DNA from: Synechococcaceae bacterium Bin_79_3
Lineage (GTDB): Bacteria > Cyanobacteriota > Cyanobacteriia > PCC-6307 > Cyanobiaceae
Length of the DNA: 8,695 nucleotides
Reading direction: 5' to 3'
Assembly (NCBI GenBank): GCA_009914645.1
Contig: VFLB01000158.1
Location: 1 to 8,695 of the forward strand
Below the pieces are notes generated by a model. It was not told the origin of the DNA. It made no database searches and saw only the letters and a list, made by a program, of their open reading frames with translations. This document shows positions 6,052-8,695 of this stretch, piece by piece (within the stretch, counting starts at the first letter, position 1; every line of letters starts with the position of its first letter). The position numbers and the translations under genes are program-made.

Positions 6052-7101
6052 AGCGAAGCCTCGCTGATGTTTTTTAGAGCTATTAATTTGGCTTTCAATC
6101 TGGTGGCTTGATAAAGGTTTATCCAGCTGGTTAATCCAGATATCTTTAATTTGTTCTGGATCACCTAGAAGCAGGGCTAAATCAAGGCATTGGCAAGAGA
6201 GTGCTGTTGCAGCGGCTGAAACCTTGGGGTCGTAGCTCAAGGCGGCACAGGGGGCGCCTGTTAAAGCAGCAAGAATTAAGGCATGCAGACGCATGGCAAT
6301 AACCAATCCCGATAAAGACGCTTCTGCCATTGCTTCTTCAGGCCGCTCCAAATTCAATTCCCTTGAACACTGCCAAAGGGCTTCAGGCATAAAACCTTTT
6401 TGATACAAATCAAGCAACAGGCCGCGATCTTGATTGGCGTGAAACGGCAACCACAACACTTGCCTTTTACTTTGTTGCGCTAACAAAGAAACAGCCCCTA
6501 GCAAAATTCGCCATTGAGGAGCCTGCAATAAAGGGGTTGGACGCCAGGCAAGCACGATTGCACCGCCCTTGCCGCGCCAATGCCCCCTTGCTAACCCCCA
6601 CACCGGATCAGCACCCACTGGATCTGAAGGGGTGGGATTTCTTCCCAATTCTTTCGCCAGAGCAGCGGAATCTGGATCACGCCAACTTGCAGATTGCACA
6701 TTGGCTAAAAGCAATCGCACTAACAAACGGCTGTACCAGCGCCGGAGGGGGCCAAGGCCTTGGCCCCAAAGCACTACGGATTTGCCTTGCAACCTTGCGG
6801 CAATAATCAAGGCGCTATAAAACAACAAGCTTTTAAAACTTGTGCTGTCTTGCAGCAAACTACCGCCACCAAAAATCAAATATTTGCAGCGAATTAAACC
6901 TTTAAAAGTATTAACAAAACTGCGACGGTTACAAGTTTGTACTCCAAAGCGTTTCCGCACCTGAGCCTGATCGGCAGCGGTAACCACAACGCTGCATCCA
7001 ACTGGAAGCTCTGCCAACAAGGCTTGCAATAAAGCATCGTCGCCAAGGTTGTGTTCGCCGTAGTAACCGCAGATCAGCAGCTTTTTTTTGGTAGAAGCCA
7101 T
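6037..7101 (-). CDS. csaB: Polysaccharide pyruvyltransferase, CsaB family
   Basis: CsaB-type enzymes add a pyruvyl ketal from phosphoenolpyruvate to a cell-wall or surface polysaccharide; in Bacillus and Thermus this anchors S-layer proteins with SLH domains. The 354-residue protein shows the PF04230 layout: [19 protein letters not shown] (11-29), [13 protein letters not shown] (76-88), LWGQGLGP (111-118), and the C-terminal [15 protein letters not shown] (270-284) with R271 and H273, then SYDPKV (289-294). The first part resembles a GT-B nucleotide-binding fold. Cyanobacterial outer membranes use SLH-domain porins, so pyruvylated peptidoglycan-linked polymer is a likely target (inference). 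Codons 5-7 contain an A8 run. The start ATG 7099-7101 is followed by [15 protein letters not shown]. It converges on rpmB with 15 nt overlap and diverges from ycf49. Confidence 0.9.
   Translation of the reverse strand: MASTKKKLLICGYYGEHNLGDDALLQALLAELPVGCSVVVTAADQAQVRKRFGVQTCNRRSFVNTFKGLIRCKYLIFGGGSLLQDSTSFKSLLFYSALIIAARLQGKSVVLWGQGLGPLRRWYSRLLVRLLLANVQSASWRDPDSAALAKELGRNPTPSDPVGADPVWGLARGHWRGKGGAIVLAWRPTPLLQAPQWRILLGAVSLLAQQSKRQVLWLPFHANQDRGLLLDLYQKGFMPEALWQCSRELNLERPEEAMAEASLSGLVIAMRLHALILAALTGAPCAALSYDPKVSAAATALSCQCLDLALLLGDPEQIKDIWINQLDKPLSSHQIESQINSSKKHQRGFALELG
6044..6081. terminator. Candidate bidirectional terminator at the rpmB/csaB 3' ends
   Basis: AGCTCTAAA (6044-6052) and TTTAGAGCT (6073-6081) are perfect 9-nt inverted arms; the left arm contains the rpmB stop codon. 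Inside is a second hairpin AGCGA-AGCC-TCGCT (6052-6065), followed 4 nt later by TTTTTT (6070-6075). On the plus strand the inner hairpin plus T6 resembles a weak intrinsic terminator for rpmB. The outer repeat lies within the csaB coding end, so either transcript could fold. Termination in either direction is inferred. Confidence 0.45.
7082..7089 (-). repeat. A8 homopolymer at codons 5-7 of csaB
   Basis: Eight T on the plus strand encode the Lys-Lys-Lys of MASTKKK in the minus-strand gene. The same 10-mer CAAAAAAAAG occurs in the flavoprotein gene at 8561-8570. Such runs can slip during replication or transcription, which here would disrupt the protein almost at its start. Confidence 0.6.
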
Positions 7102-7168
7102 GGCGATCGCTTAAGCGCCTGCCAGTGTGAGCCATGGCATTCCTAGATTGGCCCTAATAAAACAAACA
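7097..7168. promoter_or_regulatory. Divergent control region csaB / ycf49 with stacked palindromes
   Basis: This interval must carry promoters for both directions unless longer transcripts enter. It holds GCCATGGC twice (7097-7104 and 7131-7138, centres 34 nt apart), one HIP1 element GCGATCGC (7103-7110), and CGCTTAAGCG (7108-7117) overlapping HIP1 by three bases. A TAATAA box (7155-7160) is a possible plus-strand -10, but it lies only 8 nt before the ycf49 ATG and no good -35 is seen. The palindromes are seen; regulation is inferred. Confidence 0.35.
7103..7110. repeat. HIP1 element (GCGATCGC)
   Basis: The octamer GCGATCGC is the highly iterated palindrome overrepresented in many cyanobacterial genomes, often methylated at GATC-type sites. 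I found only this copy in the window, directly before the csaB start codon. One copy in 8.7 kb does not show enrichment. Confidence 0.6.
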
Positions 7169-7474
7169 ATGCACATTCTTTCCTTTCATACCTGGGTGAT
7201 ACATCTCAGCTCTGTATTGGAATGGCTGCTGGCTATTGCCGCTGTGGTGGTTTGGGGTGAGCAACGCCAAGAACCTGAATGGCGCTGGCTCGCCTTAGCC
7301 ATGTTGCCAGCTCTAGTTAGTGCCCTTTGCGCCTGCACCTGGCACCTTTTCGACAACAGCATTGAATTGCATTGGCTCGTAACACTTCAAGCGGGTTTAA
7401 CCCTGCTGGGTAATTGCTGCCTCGCTGCAGCTGCCTGGTGGCTGGCGCGATCACCTCTGGTGCGGCTGCGATGA
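7169..7474 (+). CDS. ycf49: Ycf49-like membrane protein (DUF2499)
   Basis: A 101-residue integral membrane protein found in cyanobacteria and plastid-bearing eukaryotes, without an established biochemical role. I chose ATG 7169 because the family begins with a MHxLSxxTWxIHxSSVxEW-type N-terminus, seen here as MHILSFHTWVIHLSSVLEW. The upstream in-frame ATG at 7127 would add 14 unlikely polar residues and crowd the csaB start. Hydrophobic stretches lie at about 9-29, 40-57 and 68-92, suggesting three membrane spans. The conserved CACTWHLFDN (54-63) and LVTLQAGLTLLGN (70-82) are diagnostic. Its stop overlaps the next start as ATGA (7471-7474), and the following gene overlaps psaK the same way, so it is translationally coupled into a photosystem I-linked unit. 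Family call is good; location in thylakoid or plasma membrane is inferred. Confidence 0.88.
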   Translation: MHILSFHTWVIHLSSVLEWLLAIAAVVVWGEQRQEPEWRWLALAMLPALVSALCACTWHLFDNSIELHWLVTLQAGLTLLGNCCLAAAAWWLARSPLVRLR

Positions 7475-7818
7475 ACGATCCTGCGGCCCCTTTATTTGCC
7501 CTCTCTCTCTTTCCATACCTTCTTTTCCTTTGGTGGGCCAAACGAAGTGGCAGGTTTCCAGTGCTTGCCCTTTGGGGCTTTGGCTTAACCCTTTTATTTG
7601 TTGCGATCACAATTGTTGCCGCTGCTGTCGCCCTTAGCCGCTACGGAGAAGAGTTGGCAAATGTGGATTGGCTTCATGGCGGTGCTGAGGCATTTCTGAG
7701 CATTAGCAATTTGGTATTGCTTTTGGGCTTTGGCAGTAAACAAGTCTTACGGGGGCCGGCAAAATCCACCAATGGGTTAGATGATCAGATCGCAGCACGA
7801 TTGCCCTCGGATCAATGA
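7471..7818 (+). CDS. DUF3593 family membrane protein
   Basis: A 115-residue integral membrane protein of the cyanobacterial/plastid family DUF3593; function not known. The start ATG 7471 overlaps the ycf49 stop (ATGA); an upstream in-frame ATG at 7414 would add 19 residues inside ycf49 and is less likely. Hydrophobic segments at about 7-22, 31-56 and 76-88 suggest two or three spans. A conserved-looking VDWLHGGAEAFLSISNLVLLLGF (65-87) holds the only charged residues near the third segment. The C-terminal 25 residues are polar and probably extramembrane. Its own stop overlaps the psaK start as ATGA (7815-7818). The double coupling places it with Ycf49 and PsaK. I recognise the family from the HGxAEAFLxISN signature; the name is moderately certain. 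Confidence 0.8.
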   Translation: MNDPAAPLFALSLFPYLLFLWWAKRSGRFPVLALWGFGLTLLFVAITIVAAAVALSRYGEELANVDWLHGGAEAFLSISNLVLLLGFGSKQVLRGPAKSTNGLDDQIAARLPSDQ

Positions 7819-8090
7819 CCTTTATTCCCCATCTGATCAGCCCAGTACTAGCCCTCACCCCTGCGGTGGTTTCTTGGACACCAAAAGTGGGGCTCGTGAT
7901 GATTCTCTGCAATGTGATTGCAATCGCTATAGGCAAGGCCACCATCAAATATCCAAGTGAGGGCCGTGGTTTGCCCAACAGCAGTTTCTTTGGTGGTTTT
8001 GGCTACGGCGCACTGCTCGCCACCACCAGCCTTGGCCACATCATTGGTATTGGTGCTATTCAAGGCTTAGCGGCCTCAGGAGCTCTTTGA
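7815..8090 (+). CDS. psaK: Photosystem I reaction centre subunit PsaK (subunit X)
   Basis: PsaK is a peripheral two-helix subunit at the PsaA edge of photosystem I, where it binds chlorophyll and helps attach antenna. The 91-residue product shows the family pattern: a short N-terminal presequence region ending near TPAVVSWTPKV, first helix GLVMILCNVIAIAIGKATI (26-44), a stromal loop with YPSEGRGLP (46-54), then FGGFGYGALLATTSLGHIIGIGAIQGL (59-85). The ALLATTSxGHxxGxG motif is characteristic. The start overlaps the upstream DUF3593 stop (ATGA). Fifteen 3' bases overlap the convergent flavoprotein gene, so no separate terminator space exists. Cyanobacteria may carry two psaK copies (psaK1, psaK2, the second induced by high light); which one this is cannot be told here. 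Confidence 0.94.
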   Translation: MTFIPHLISPVLALTPAVVSWTPKVGLVMILCNVIAIAIGKATIKYPSEGRGLPNSSFFGGFGYGALLATTSLGHIIGIGAIQGLAASGAL

Positions 8091-8695
8091 GCGCCCGCCC
8101 ATACCAAACAAATACGGCAGGGCCCGCAAGCCATACCGTTCAAATCGATAGTTAAAAAGCAGTTCCGAAAGATCAGCAGCGCTGCAGTGCTTTAAGCCCT
8201 GCAGCAACTTTTCCATGCGTTGATCGGCCTGATTTGTGTGAAGTCTTTGCCAAGTGCGCTGGGCAAGGCGGCCACTTAGGTTCCAGCGCGCTCCGAGTTG
8301 GCATTTGAGCTTTTTTCTATAGCTCTTAATCAAGTTATTTGGGTTAGCCAGGTTTTCTAACAGCAATGGGGCGAGAACCCTGGCGCTCTCCATTGCGTGG
8401 CGGATGCCCTCTCCCCCCAGCAAGTTGGCGGTGCTCACCGCATCTCCAATAGCTAGTAAGCGGCCGCGGCCATGGCAGTCGCTACGACCAACTCGGCTGC
8501 GAATTAACCCCCCATGGCGATCGAGAACCCTTGCACCGTGTAGATCCAACAATCCCAACACTTTTTTTTGTAGAACCCCAAGAGAAGGGCCAGCTTGCTT
8601 ATTCGGATTAGGCAAACGACACACTCCCACCTTGAGGCAACCGGGCTGCATCGGAAATACCCAGCCATAACCATTGGGCACCCAATTGCTGCCAA
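8076..8695 (-). CDS. FAD-dependent oxidoreductase, geranylgeranyl-reductase family (N-terminus beyond right edge)
   Basis: The visible C-terminal 205 residues run to the edge without a stop, so the start lies outside the window; the in-frame GTG at 8681 is an internal codon (visible frame GSNWVPNGYGWVFP). The family signs are GYGWVFP...LKVGV near the edge, and the FAD-binding GDA at 8439-8447 followed by LLGGEGIRHAMESARV, the GDAxxxxxPxxGGGIxxAMxSG pattern of geranylgeranyl/digeranylgeranyl reductases. The Rossmann GxGxxG end is not visible. Possible roles are reduction of isoprenoid side chains (chlorophyll phytol, tocopherol or a carotenoid-related step), but ChlP identity is not established. 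In the visible part the usual Pro before GG is Leu. It has an A8 run at 8562-8569 (QKK). It converges on psaK with 15 nt overlap. Confidence 0.82.
   Translation of the reverse strand, partial: GSNWVPNGYGWVFPMQPGCLKVGVCRLPNPNKQAGPSLGVLQKKVLGLLDLHGARVLDRHGGLIRSRVGRSDCHGRGRLLAIGDAVSTANLLGGEGIRHAMESARVLAPLLLENLANPNNLIKSYRKKLKCQLGARWNLSGRLAQRTWQRLHTNQADQRMEKLLQGLKHCSAADLSELLFNYRFERYGLRALPYLFGMGGRSKSS

Noticed and set aside
7127..7168. Longer N-terminus for ycf49 starting at 7127
   Set aside because: The extra 14 residues are not family-like, while MHILSFHTWVIH at 7169 matches the usual start.
7414..7470. Longer N-terminus for the DUF3593 protein starting at 7414
   Set aside because: It would lie wholly inside ycf49; the ATGA start at 7471 fits the coupled arrangement and the family length.
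8404..8670. Plus-strand open frame of 88 codons near the right edge
   Set aside because: It is antisense to the flavoprotein motifs and its product is low-complexity without a recognisable domain.
8679..8681. GTG at 8681 as the start of the flavoprotein
   Set aside because: The frame stays open to the window edge, and the protein would lack its FAD-binding N-terminal half, so the true start is outside.
1..8695. CRISPR array, insertion sequence, toxin-antitoxin or phage genes
   Set aside because: No spaced direct repeats, transposase, integrase or paired small genes of that kind were seen on either strand.

Overview
The window comes from a unicellular cyanobacterium, most likely a picocyanobacterium of the Synechococcus/Cyanobium/Prochlorococcus group. 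Three things point there: a photosystem I gene (psaK), two small membrane proteins found only in cyanobacteria and plastids (a Ycf49/DUF2499 protein and a DUF3593 protein), and very tight packing with short or negative gaps. Composition varies: by hand count about 41% G+C in pstS, about 60% in the first 300 bp of hisZ, and about 41% versus 51% in the two parts of htpG. The species cannot be named from sequence alone. No CRISPR array, insertion sequence, phage gene or defence system was seen, and almost every base belongs to an ordinary gene.

Layout. On the minus strand, 1-812 is the N-terminal 270 codons of a periplasmic phosphate-binding protein (PstS/SphX type), cut by the left edge. Just upstream of it, also on the minus strand, is tRNA-Ser(GGA). 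Between 1037 and 6051 lies a co-directional plus-strand run: a plant-type [2Fe-2S] ferredoxin with a C-terminal extension (FdC2-like), an inositol-monophosphatase-family phosphatase, hisZ, a small bacterial-type Fe-S ferredoxin, htpG (Hsp90) and rpmB (bL28). A minus-strand csaB-like polysaccharide pyruvyltransferase (6037-7101) converges on rpmB. Divergent from it is a plus-strand trio ycf49 - DUF3593 - psaK, joined by two ATGA overlaps. A minus-strand flavoprotein of the geranylgeranyl-reductase family converges on psaK and runs off the right edge.

How it fits together. The left part is a housekeeping run covering electron transfer, histidine synthesis control, chaperone and ribosome, probably transcribed in one or a few overlapping units. 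The right part is tied to photosynthesis: the coupled trio suggests that the two unknown membrane proteins act in the thylakoid with PsaK or photosystem I, which is the best functional lead in the window. Other points worth a look are a G+C step inside htpG at a linker, two convergent overlaps of exactly 15 nt, a 9-bp perfect inverted repeat across the rpmB stop codon, another 9-bp inverted repeat ending one base before the hisZ start, and A8 tracts in both right-hand minus-strand genes.
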